From the NCBI RefSeq assembly GCF_000012485.1, contig NC_007512.1, forward strand, positions 993,001-1,057,000: DNA of 64,000 nt. The letters run 5' to 3'. Both the position numbers and the translations under genes were made by a program. Positions 18,173 to 25,917 of this stretch are shown in pieces. Below the pieces are notes generated by a model. That model was not told the DNA's origin. It worked only from the letters and a program-made list of their open reading frames with translations, and did not search any database. This DNA is from Pelodictyon luteolum DSM 273. Lineage in GTDB: Bacteria; Bacteroidota; Chlorobiia; Chlorobiales; Chlorobiaceae. Each line of letters begins with the position of its first letter. Positions within the stretch are counted from its first letter, which is position 1.

Positions 18173-18242
18173 TATGAAGTGCCTGCCCACACCTCCGTAA
18201 CCCCCATCCCTGGGGTATCTTCTCTGCCCGCCTTACCTATGC

Positions 18243-18275
18243 GATGCCGGAGCGATCATAAACCGCTACGGCATC
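18243..18275. repeat. Post-core hairpin element, copy 2
   Basis: GATGCCGGAGCG (18243-18254) faces CGCTACGGCATC (18264-18275) around the same 9-nt loop as copy 1. One pair is broken by a C-to-A change. It lies within the conserved block that follows Nif11-3 (18180-18303) and joins directly to an RT fragment. Confidence 0.85.
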
Positions 18276-18302
18276 AGGTACGCAGGGTGGCTCCTGAGAT
18301 GT

Positions 18303-18575
18303 GGAGGTGTTTCAGGACATAGACCCAGTATCTGGTTACGCCGCCTTTGGTGGTTACCAGTTCGTCCAAACCGCCAAGGAGCCAGCGGTGCCAACGGGTG
18401 ACGTACTGCCGGAGCCTCGTAAGGGAGGCTCCATGCTCATAAAGCCGGCGTGCGCGTTCCGTCGTGCGGTGCAGGCTCGTTGCCGAGGGGCGGAGCTTGC
18501 GGTCGGGGTGCATCTGATAACCGAGGAGGTCAAAGCCTTTTTCCGTTCTACCGATGAAGCGTTTTCCCGGGTGTA
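18303..18575 (-). pseudogene. Reverse transcriptase C-terminal fragment (RT copy 3)
   Basis: The minus strand encodes KRFIGRTEKGFDLLGYQMHP, RLRQYVTRWHRWLLGGLDEL and RYWVYVLKHLHI, a close match to RT copies 1 and 2. The last residues (PKLFR) are replaced by sequence of the post-core block, which marks a recombination junction near 18300-18310. Catalytic motifs are missing. Confidence 0.85.
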
Positions 18576-18849
18576 GGGCCACACCCTCTCGGGCTTTTCT
18601 CTTTTGTTTATCCCTCTGCCCGAGATACATTTCAACGTAGCGTAGTACCCAAGTGACATTCCGATTCCATATAACTTTAGACCAAGGAGACCCTCATCAT
18701 GTCAGTAGAACAGGCAAAAGCGTTCATCGAGAAGATGAAAACGGACGAAGCGTTCCGTGAAAAGATCATGGCAATCGAAACGCCGGAGGAGCGGCTGAAA
18801 GCCATCGGTTCAGCAGGATATGAGTGCACCGGAGAAGAGATTAACGAGG
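18538..18849. repeat. 312-bp direct repeat, copy B
   Basis: Identical by eye to 16234-16545. It includes the promoter, the ribosome site and the complete 50-codon leader of Nif11-4, ending at the core boundary. Confidence 0.9.
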
Positions 18850-18905
18850 CAGGCTCTGACGTTGGGCTTGAGTCGGGAGGCGGTGGCTGTGCGGTGATAT
18901 TCTAA
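18699..18905 (+). CDS. Nif11-type RiPP precursor 4, very short core
   Basis: The 68-residue product shares its first 50 residues exactly with precursor 2 and then continues AGSDVGLESGGGG and CAVIF. If the cut follows a Gly-Gly, the core is only about five to seven residues with one Cys. The segment AGSDVGLESGGG matches precursor 1 before the poly-G tract, so precursors 1 and 4 form one core family and 2 and 3 another. The ribosome site AAGGAG is at 18683-18688. Confidence 0.85.
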   Translation: MSVEQAKAFIEKMKTDEAFREKIMAIETPEERLKAIGSAGYECTGEEINEAGSDVGLESGGGGCAVIF

Positions 18906-18975
18906 TGTGAAGTGCCTGCCCACACCTCCGTAACCCCCATCGCTGTGAAGTCTGCGTTGCCATACGTGCCTGTGC

Positions 18976-19008
18976 GATGCCGGAGCGATCATAAACCGCT
19001 CCGGTATC
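18976..19008. repeat. Post-core hairpin element, copy 3
   Basis: GATGCCGGAGCG (18976-18987) pairs with CGCTCCGGTATC (18997-19008). The single change from copy 1 (C to T) still allows a G-U pair in RNA. The element follows Nif11-4 and joins to the fourth RT fragment. Confidence 0.85.
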
Positions 19009-19036
19009 AGGTTCGTACGGTGGCTCCTGAGATGTG

Positions 19037-19265
19037 GAGGTGTTTCAGGACATAGACCCAGTATCTGGTTACGTCGCCTTTGGTGGTTACCAGTTCGTCC
19101 AAACCCCCAAGGAGCCAGCGGGTGACGTACTGCCGGAGCCTCGTAAGGGAGGCTCCCTGCTCATAAAGCCGGCGTGCGCGTTCCGTGAGGCGGTGCAGGC
19201 TCGTAGCCGAGGGGCGGAGCTTGCGGTCAGGGTGGATCTGATAACCGAGGAAGTCAATGCATCCA
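19037..19265 (-). pseudogene. Reverse transcriptase C-terminal fragment (RT copy 4)
   Basis: The minus strand encodes DFLGYQIHPDRKLRPSATSL, RLRQYVTRWLLGGLDELVTT and RYWVYVLKHLHI. It is shorter than the other copies at its 5' side and has lost three residues (HRW) after VTRW by an in-frame deletion. It is the rightmost repeat of the RiPP island. The following 240 bp up to the hydrolase gene hold no gene that I recognise. Confidence 0.82.
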
Positions 19266-19507
19266 TTCGCCCTTCCTTCCGTAGGATCCATTTGTTGTAT
19301 AATATTAGTTATGTCAAGCCAATATTCTTAATCCCCGGACCTTCTGTGATTTCGGCTTCTTTATACACAAGGCTGGCGAGTTGCGCCCGAAGCCGGCAGT
19401 TTGTATTATGGACCTGGTTTCAGTCGCGCTTTTCTGCCCCCTTTTTTTGTGTGAGGATCCCGCTCCCGCACTCGAAAATCCTACGAAAACAATAAGGATA
19501 CTCCAAC

Positions 19508-20341
19508 ATGAACAGCCACCAGCCCCTCAACGGAAAATCAGGCGAAACGTTTTCGATGCCGGTTGACGACATCTCGATGAGCTGCCGCGTTTTCGGGGAA
19601 GGCTATCCACTTGTCTTCATCATGGGCTACGGCAGTACCATGAACCTCTGGGAACCGGGTCTGCTTGATTTGTTTGCGTCGCGTTTCAAAGTGATTGTGT
19701 TCGATAACCGGGGCATGGGAGATACCGGCGAGGGAACGGAGGACTATTCGATAGTCCGCATGGCCGACGATACGGCCGGGCTGATGCGGGCCCTGAACAT
19801 TCAGCAGGCGCATGTGCTTGGATGGTCGATGGGTTCACTTGTCGCGCAGGAACTGGCTTTTCGTCACCCCTCTCTGTTGAGCAAACTGGTGCTCTATGCC
19901 GCGCATTGCGATGCACAGATGTTTCCCCCTTCTCTCGAAGTGCTGTCGATGCTTACCGACACGTCCGGGTCGCCCGAAGAGCGCGGCATGCGCTATATCA
20001 GCGTCCTCTTTCCTGAGGCGTGGATGGAGGCAAATGGCCAGCGCCTGAAGGAGATCTTCTATCGCCCGATGGGACGCATCCCTGAGGATATCACGGCAAG
20101 ACAGTCAGCGGCGATTGATGCATGGAGCGGTACGACGGAGCGGTTGCCGATGCTGGATAACCCGACGCTGATCATAACCGGATCGGATGACCGGCTTGTG
20201 AGCCCTCACAACGCACGATATCTTGCCGAAAAGATCCCTCAACCTCATGCACAGTTATGCGTGGTGGAACATGCGGGACACGGGCTTATGTTTCAGTATC
20301 CCGAACTCTTCTTCGAAAAGGTCGCAGCTTTTCTCCAATAG
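19508..20341 (+). CDS. Alpha/beta-hydrolase
   Basis: The 277-residue protein has the alpha/beta-hydrolase pattern: nucleophile Ser107 in GWSMGS, acid in ITGSDDRLV and His in EHAGHGLMF, with VFDNRGMGDT as the usual strand-loop before the nucleophile. It resembles the lactonase/esterase/haloperoxidase-like branch, and the substrate is unknown. It lies just past the last RT fragment on the same strand as the precursors. Whether it belongs to the RiPP cluster (for example as an esterase acting on a methylated product) or is simply the first flanking gene cannot be settled from sequence. Confidence 0.85.
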   Translation: MNSHQPLNGKSGETFSMPVDDISMSCRVFGEGYPLVFIMGYGSTMNLWEPGLLDLFASRFKVIVFDNRGMGDTGEGTEDYSIVRMADDTAGLMRALNIQQAHVLGWSMGSLVAQELAFRHPSLLSKLVLYAAHCDAQMFPPSLEVLSMLTDTSGSPEERGMRYISVLFPEAWMEANGQRLKEIFYRPMGRIPEDITARQSAAIDAWSGTTERLPMLDNPTLIITGSDDRLVSPHNARYLAEKIPQPHAQLCVVEHAGHGLMFQYPELFFEKVAAFLQ

Positions 20342-20951
20342 CCGGCACACTCCGGCGTTGCTGAACGTAGACCGGGACGCTCTGCCGCAATGCCGTTTCC
20401 GGCAGCACCCGGACGGCGAAGCTTGAAGCCGCAATGTGGTGAAAGGACTGTGCCGGTGTGCGCGGTGAAAAAATTCGGAATGCTTCTTTTTCAGCCGGGT
20501 GAAAAAAATTTCTGACTTCCGGGGCATTTTGGCATGCATTGATCCGTCAAGGGTATGTCATTTTTTTTTCTGTTGGTTGGCGTTTCCGGATTTTCAGGTC
20601 TGCTACGAACTGCATTAGCCGGTGCTCTTGAGGAACTATTCCTGCCTGTCCTGCTGTTTTTCTCAAAGAATGGGTGGCAATATTATTCTATGGCGGTACC
20701 CTCTGCCGCCGGGTGTAGTCTCGACACCCTGTTGTTCCCGTTATCCCCTTTGTTTGCTGTCTTGCGGTAGTCTCTTGTTGGTGGTATCGAAGTTGCTTGA
20801 CCGGTTATAACTGCTTGTCGTAACTGTTTTTTGAATGCGGTCTCTTGGAGCATTGCGGAATGTCGGGTTTGCTTGTGGCCGGGCCGACTGGCCGTCCCGC
20901 AGCGCGAGGTGCAGCTTCAACGGGCCATTAAACCAAAAAGGATGGTGCCGT
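20342..20951. other. Intergenic region with no recognised gene
   Basis: These 610 bp hold short T-rich and A-rich stretches (around 20515 and 20565) and open frames without homology that I recognise or good start signals. The last 60 bp before 20952 probably contain the promoter of the small envelope operon. Confidence 0.5.
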
Positions 20952-21098
20952 ATGCTGGAAATCATCGCCATCGTACTGATTGTTCTCTGGCTTCTTGGAT
21001 TGGTGACTTCCTATTCCATGGGAGGCCTGATTCACGTTCTTCTTGTTATTGCGGTTGTGGTTATCCTGATCCGTGTCATTCAGGGCCGGAGGATTTGA
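20952..21098 (+). CDS. Small lmo0937/DUF5670-like membrane protein
   Basis: The 48-residue product starts MLEIIAIVLIVLWLLGL, with two hydrophobic segments and the pattern ending in IRVIQGRRI typical of lmo0937-family proteins. These are usually found with general stress genes. The ATG at 20952 is favoured because the family starts with this short hydrophobic segment; the longer upstream frame from 20835 has no family features. It is followed by the coiled-coil and lipoprotein genes, so an envelope-stress operon is likely. Confidence 0.75.
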   Translation: MLEIIAIVLIVLWLLGLVTSYSMGGLIHVLLVIAVVVILIRVIQGRRI

Positions 21099-21174
21099 GG
21101 TTGAGCGGATTCAGCACTCTGAATCAACGAATCAATGGTATGAATCAATGGAATGAAATTAATGGAGATGCAAG

Positions 21175-21477
21175 ATGAACATGAAAGAAGCCTATAAGCA
21201 GAAGGCGGAGGCTGAGCTGGAGCTTGCGCGCGTCAAAGTTTCTGAGTTCAAGGCCAGAGCAAAGGATTTTACAGCTGATGCCCGCATCAGATATGCCAAG
21301 GATCTTGACGAGCTTCAGCATGGTGTGGATGCGGCAAAGGTGAGGCTGAAAGAGCTCGGAGAGTCCGGAGAGGATGGCTGGGAAAAATTGAAGGATGGGA
21401 TTGACTCAGCTATGCATGGAATACGTAACGCGATGCATGATGTGGCCGAAAAGGTAAAGAATCTGAAGCATAATTAA
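21175..21477 (+). CDS. Coiled-coil protein (sll1863-like stress protein)
   Basis: The 100-residue product is almost entirely helical and charged (AEAELELARVKVSEFKARAK, then heptad-like repeats) with no membrane segment. It resembles small sll1863-type or late-embryogenesis-like stress proteins. The start at 21175 has GGAGATG upstream; a second ATG at 21181 is possible. It is the middle gene of a three-gene group. Confidence 0.6.
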   Translation: MNMKEAYKQKAEAELELARVKVSEFKARAKDFTADARIRYAKDLDELQHGVDAAKVRLKELGESGEDGWEKLKDGIDSAMHGIRNAMHDVAEKVKNLKHN

Positions 21478-21495
21478 ATGAAAAAGGAGCTTGTC

Positions 21496-21645
21496 ATGAA
21501 GATCTATGCGTTGTTGATGGTTGCGTTGCTTGCTCTTTCAGGGTGCAAGACATCGTACGAGGGCTCAATCAAAGGGTCCGGCATTCAGGAACCCTCAGAA
21601 GGCACTGCTGCAGTGCAGTCCGAGACGGTCCCGGAAAAGTATTAG
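21496..21645 (+). CDS. Small lipoprotein
   Basis: The 49-residue product begins MKIYALLMVALLALSGCKTS, a lipoprotein signal with the lipobox LSGC, leaving a mature peptide of about 33 residues rich in Gly, Ser and Glu. AAGGAG at 21483-21488 gives a strong ribosome site. It ends the three-gene envelope/stress operon. No family is clear; small entericidin-like lipoproteins look similar. Confidence 0.75.
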   Translation: MKIYALLMVALLALSGCKTSYEGSIKGSGIQEPSEGTAAVQSETVPEKY

Positions 21646-21805
21646 GTGGTGATGAAGTGAGTCGGGCACCATCCGGAGGACGGGCCTGAGCATCCATTCA
21701 CGTGTCAGCAGTCCGGAGGTGCTTTTTCTCTCTGACATGCAGAGAGAGAGTGTGTGTGTGTGCGAGGTGAATATGCCGCCTCATGCTCCTGTTTCCGCAT
21801 ATGGC

Positions 21806-21837
21806 AAAGGGCCCGGCTGATGCTGAGCCCTTTTGGC
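21806..21837 (+). terminator. Terminator after the lipoprotein gene
   Basis: AAAGGGC (21806-21812) pairs with GCCCTTT (21827-21833) around a 14-nt loop that can itself pair in part, followed by TTGGCTTTTT. It lies 160 bp after the lipoprotein stop and before the convergent response-regulator gene. Confidence 0.6.
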
Positions 21838-21999
21838 TTTTTCCTGTCTCACGCAGCTCTTCAGGGATCCCTGAACCCTTTTCAACGTTTCACTGCTTCA
21901 AGGCTTGAGGCAAGGCTCCCTGAGCGTCTGCTCGCCGGGGCCGATAGGCGTGCAGACGCTCAGCGCTGCATAAAGCCGCTTGCCCCGGGTGGATGAGGG

Positions 22000-22416
22000 T
22001 CAGTCGCCGCGTTGTTGCGGCGGCGGCGGCGGCTGTGGCGGTGGGGTTGACTCCAGAACGCCTGCGACGGTGGCAACAAATTCTTTGGTAGTGAACGGCT
22101 TGGCGAGAATGGCCTCCGCTCCTGCTTCTTCAGCTCTATCGAGGTTGTCTGCTCCATAAAGTTTTATGCCACCCGATATGGCGATGATCCTGGTGTCCGG
22201 TGCCCGTTTGCTGAGATGGTGGATGATTGCCATTCCATCAACGCCGGGCATCTGCATATCGGTTATGACAAGGTCATACGGCTCATGATCAATATGCTGC
22301 AAGCCGATTTTCCCGTTTTCCGCACAACTGACCCTATAGCCGTGCTTTTCAAGCATTCGGCGCATCAGGTTCAGGATATCGGGTTCGTCGTCGATGACAA
22401 GTATTCGTTTCATCAC
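22000..22416 (-). CDS. Single-domain response regulator (CheY-like)
   Basis: The 138-residue receiver domain has the acidic pair in VIDDEPD, the phosphoacceptor Asp in LVITDMQMPGVDG, the Ser of AISGG in the Thr/Ser position and the Lys of LAKPF. There is no output domain; a Pro/Gln tail of about 15 residues ends the protein. Its start overlaps the stop of the histidine kinase gene by 4 nt, so the pair is translated together. With no DNA-binding part it must act by protein contact or in a phosphorelay. Confidence 0.92.
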   Translation of the reverse strand: MMKRILVIDDEPDILNLMRRMLEKHGYRVSCAENGKIGLQHIDHEPYDLVITDMQMPGVDGMAIIHHLSKRAPDTRIIAISGGIKLYGADNLDRAEEAGAEAILAKPFTTKEFVATVAGVLESTPPPQPPPPPQQRGD

Positions 22417-24629
22417 CCTTCATCTGCTGTTTGATTCACCGCCACCGGCAGAAAGACCGTGACGGCAGTTCCTGACCCTTCCGTGCTTTCAACGCTAATC
22501 TCTCCTTTATGGGCCTTGACTATTCCGTAAACGACGGAAAGACCAAGGCCAGTTCCTTTACCGACCTCCTTGGTTGTATAGAATGGATCGAACATACAGT
22601 CACTGACAGTTTTCGACATGCCTGTACCGTCGTCGCGAACCGTTATCCTTGCGTAGACTTGATCACGTAAGAGTGGTTTGTTTATTGCGGCCATTGCATT
22701 CTCCGCGGTGGTTTTGCTCAACTCAACGGAAACGGTTCCGGTTTCATTCACCATTGCCTGCCAGGCATTCGTACAGAGGTTGAGTATTATCTGCTGGATT
22801 TGCATGGGGTCGCACATGACGGCGTCGCTGAAGTCGGCGATCAGGATTTCCATCCTGACGGTGGAAGGAATGGAGGGCCTGAGGAAGTCCATGGCTTCAT
22901 CCAATATCGGCTTCAGCTGGCAGGGCCTGAGGCTGGGGGTATCATTGCGTCCGAACATCAGCATCTGCCGGATCAGCTTTTTGCCTCTCATGGCCGCCTT
23001 TATTACCGTATTCAGGCTTTCCCCGAGCTCGCTCTTTTCCGGTAGTGATTCAAGTACCAATTCGCTATAACCGATGATGGGCGTGAGGAGGTTGTTGAAA
23101 TCATGGGCAATGCCGCCGGCAAGGGTTCCGAGCATTTCTATTTTCTGACGGTCGCGCAGTTTGTTTTCCAGCATCCTGTTTTTCTCTTCGGACTCTTTCT
23201 GCATTGACCAGTCCATTGATACGGAGATGATACCTTCAATCTCGTTGTTGTAATTGGTCAATGGCACTTTGTTGGTGAGTACGGCAATGGTGGTGCCGTC
23301 AGCCAGCAGGATTTCACCATTCTGGTTGATGATGCTTTTGCCGGTCTGCAGGATCTCCAGGTCTTCTTTTTCAAAGAGAGCTGCCGTGTCAGCAGGAAAA
23401 ATGTCTCCGCTTCTTTTGTTGATGATCGTTTCTTTTTTGCATTGGAGCTGATTGAGCGCGTATTGGTTCGCGAAGCTATATCGGAGCTGAGGGTCCTTCA
23501 TGAAAATGAAGGCGGGAATCGTACCGGTCACCGTTTCGAGTTCCTGTCTCTTACGGCGGCTGTCATCAATCCGTATAGCAAGAAACAGAGCTCCGATGAA
23601 CATGATGATGCCGGCGGCACCCGCCATGAGCATGTAATCCAATGTTGCCGATTGCATTGCCTTGATGACGGAGGGCGGTACATGCTGAATCATGACCCAG
23701 TAATCGCCTTCGCTCGATATGGTATCCCTGCGCAGAGGCGAATGGTACGGGATCAGATAAAGGCGTCTGAAAATGAAAAGCCCTTTCCTGCTCAGCAACT
23801 GGCCTTCTGTCCGGGTTTTGATGTATGACCATTCCTCAGGAAATGTGGCGGTGATCGATGGATCAGCATCCTGAAGCAACTTCCTGCTTCCGTCATCATA
23901 GCGTGGAAGGCCCAAATAGTTGCCATCGTGGGTTACAAGCATGGCATTGCAGCCGGCGATGCTTTCGTGTTTCATCAGGGCCTCTGCCTGCTGAACCCCG
24001 TTCGAGTTGATTACTGCAACCCCTATGATGCGGCCGGATGCATCCCTGATCGGCTTTGCAATACGGATGAAGGGGGCAGTGGAGAGCGAATCCTGCCCTG
24101 CGGGTCCTGATGATGCGATGTAAATGTCCTGCCGGGGGAGCTTGATGGACTGGGTGAAGAAGGTCCGCAGATGAAGATCCTGAAGCATTGAGTCAGGCTG
24201 TGCGGAGGCTTTTGAGCGGAGCGGATGCAGGATGCTTATCTGTTCATGGCCGTTGACGTCGATGATGCGGATTTTGGTGTATCCGGGCCGGGCCTCACTG
24301 AGGGTGCTGAGGGTCGAGGTTATGGATTGCCGCTGACTGGGTGAGGACTGATTGAGAAGGACCGCAGTGAGATCCGGCAGTGTGGTGATGAAATCAAGGT
24401 CGGAAACGATGAACTCGTTCTGGCTGAGGAGGCTTAACTGGCTATTGGCAAGGAGCTGTTCGAGTGCAGACTTGATTTTGATGGAATGAAAATCGTATTC
24501 CCTGGAGGAGAAATAGATGCTCAGGAGCACAATGAGGGTCATTGCCGGCAGGAAAAACGCCAGGGTCAACTGCATGACCCGACTGCGCTTGAGTTTTCCG
24601 ATGAGGGTGACAATCGGTGCGGTGGACAT
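22413..24629 (-). CDS. Membrane histidine kinase with extracytoplasmic sensor and PAS domain
   Basis: The 738-residue protein has a first membrane helix at about 17-38, a large periplasmic sensor region (Cache-like, about 40-330), a second helix at about 335-357, a PAS domain at about 375-490 (FIFMKDPQLRYSFANQYALN) and a HisKA domain with the phosphoacceptor in GGIAHDFNNLLTPIIGYSE. The ATPase has NLCTNAWQAM (N box), VRDDGTGM and KGTGLGLSVVYGIVKAHKG. The signal is unknown. It shares an operon with the single-domain regulator. Confidence 0.92.
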   Translation of the reverse strand: MSTAPIVTLIGKLKRSRVMQLTLAFFLPAMTLIVLLSIYFSSREYDFHSIKIKSALEQLLANSQLSLLSQNEFIVSDLDFITTLPDLTAVLLNQSSPSQRQSITSTLSTLSEARPGYTKIRIIDVNGHEQISILHPLRSKASAQPDSMLQDLHLRTFFTQSIKLPRQDIYIASSGPAGQDSLSTAPFIRIAKPIRDASGRIIGVAVINSNGVQQAEALMKHESIAGCNAMLVTHDGNYLGLPRYDDGSRKLLQDADPSITATFPEEWSYIKTRTEGQLLSRKGLFIFRRLYLIPYHSPLRRDTISSEGDYWVMIQHVPPSVIKAMQSATLDYMLMAGAAGIIMFIGALFLAIRIDDSRRKRQELETVTGTIPAFIFMKDPQLRYSFANQYALNQLQCKKETIINKRSGDIFPADTAALFEKEDLEILQTGKSIINQNGEILLADGTTIAVLTNKVPLTNYNNEIEGIISVSMDWSMQKESEEKNRMLENKLRDRQKIEMLGTLAGGIAHDFNNLLTPIIGYSELVLESLPEKSELGESLNTVIKAAMRGKKLIRQMLMFGRNDTPSLRPCQLKPILDEAMDFLRPSIPSTVRMEILIADFSDAVMCDPMQIQQIILNLCTNAWQAMVNETGTVSVELSKTTAENAMAAINKPLLRDQVYARITVRDDGTGMSKTVSDCMFDPFYTTKEVGKGTGLGLSVVYGIVKAHKGEISVESTEGSGTAVTVFLPVAVNQTADEG

Positions 24630-24852
24630 ATGAAGGCGGCTTGCCCGGATGCCGTTATAGATGATTTTCCTCCCTTGCCAGGCCTCTCTGAAGGCCGCAG
24701 GTCAATAATGAAATATAGCGTACTTTCGTGATTCAGGCTGCATGGAATGCAATTAATCTGACCGGGCAGGTCTGCTTTATGGCCCGTATGAACTCGTGGC
24801 CCGCAACTCTCCTGCACGCTTTTTGGTCCCCTCTGCGTGGGATTGGTGATGC

Positions 24853-24892
24853 AAAAGCAAAGGGCACGGTGGTTGCCGTGCCCTTTGCTTTT
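24853..24892. terminator. Perfect 17-bp hairpin terminator, works on both strands
   Basis: AAAAGCAAAGGGCACGG (24853-24869) pairs with its exact complement (24876-24892) around TGGTTG. The stem starts with A4 and ends with T4, so either transcript ends in a U-rich arm. It lies 92 nt beyond the minus-strand stop at 24984 and would end the Csm-like transcript before the kinase gene. Confidence 0.85.
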
Positions 24893-24983
24893 GGTGTGTG
24901 GAATGGAATTATGCAGGGGCCCTGAACCGTCTGCCCGGCTCATTTCCGCCTGCATCCCGCCATCCTCAAGCGGAGAAGCAGTT

Positions 24984-25640
24984 TCAGCTCTTTCTGGCAG
25001 TCACCGGAACGGCAATGAGGGTGTTTTTTTTCTCTTCGCCTGCCGAAAGAAAGGGAATGCTGATGTTCAGGGGAAGGCTGAGGTTCAGGTTCCGGGGCAG
25101 GCTGGAGGCAAGGTTCTTCAGCTGCTCGCCGAGGCCGAAAGGAATATTGTCGGGCAGCGTTGCAATCACCAGGTTCACGGCGCCGGTAAGGGCTTTCATG
25201 AGCTCGCCCATCGGATCTTCGCTTTTCAGTTCCCCCGTCTGGATTCTGGCGATGAGGTTGCTGATGCCCGGCCTGATTTTCTCTGCAGTATCCCTGCCCA
25301 TATCGGCACCGTAGCTGAAGAGCCCGAGCGGGTTGTTGAAGAGCATGCTGCGCACTTCTTCGGGTCTGGAGAGTATCGTCACCGTTCCTTCTTTTTCCAG
25401 TACAGCCTGACAGGCCATCCTGCCGCCCGCATTGATCTGGCGCTCAGAGAGGAACGCTTTTTCCACGTCGGAGAGCGGTGAAAGGCATTCTGCACCCTCT
25501 TCTACGGTCACATAGCAGGTCTGGCAGACGCCGTTGCCGGCGCAGACATAGCCGACATGGCTGTGGTTCTTTTGGGCGACATGGATGAGTTTCTGGCCTA
25601 CAGCGGCCACGGCAGCCTTTTCGTTGATGGTGATGTTCAT
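24984..25640 (-). CDS. [2Fe-2S] chlorosome-envelope-like protein (CsmI/J/X type)
   Basis: The 218-residue protein starts with an adrenodoxin/plant-type ferredoxin domain (about 1-90): CAGNGVCQTCY and the fourth ligand in GGRMACQ. The remaining 125 residues include a Gly/Ala/Leu region (LMKALTGAVNLVIATLPDN) that resembles the chlorosome-envelope part of CsmI, CsmJ and CsmX. Those proteins sit in the chlorosome surface and take part in redox control of energy transfer. No other gene of the family is visible here. Choice among I, J and X needs alignment. Confidence 0.8.
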   Translation of the reverse strand: MNITINEKAAVAAVGQKLIHVAQKNHSHVGYVCAGNGVCQTCYVTVEEGAECLSPLSDVEKAFLSERQINAGGRMACQAVLEKEGTVTILSRPEEVRSMLFNNPLGLFSYGADMGRDTAEKIRPGISNLIARIQTGELKSEDPMGELMKALTGAVNLVIATLPDNIPFGLGEQLKNLASSLPRNLNLSLPLNISIPFLSAGEEKKNTLIAVPVTARKS

Positions 25641-25917
25641 GATTGATTGATTGCGCGTTGATGGTTAAGAGGAATTCCTGCCGGCCGTCGCTGCCGGCCG
25701 GTGATTTCCCTGTGATGTATTGCTAATGGTGCGAATATACTGATTTCAGACTGTAACCCCTATAAGTCCATGCAGTTCCGCCGGCAAACGGGCAGCAGCA
25801 TCTGCCGTACCGGTCACTCTCTCCCTGTCCGTTGCACTTCATCTGCCCACCCGGCATCATGAAGCCGCTGCAGGTTTCCTGTGCGGTTGGTATGTGTGCC
25901 GAGAGTGGAGTTCGTTG

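Noticed and set aside
9604..19265. Diversity-generating retroelement (RT with template and variable repeats)
   Set aside because: The RT is broken, has GGTISPLL instead of the DGR-type motif, and I found no template/variable repeat pair with adenine-specific changes. The core differences between Nif11 genes are whole replacements.
20555..20770. 71-residue hydrophobic open frame
   Set aside because: No ribosome site, odd composition and no family; left as intergenic.
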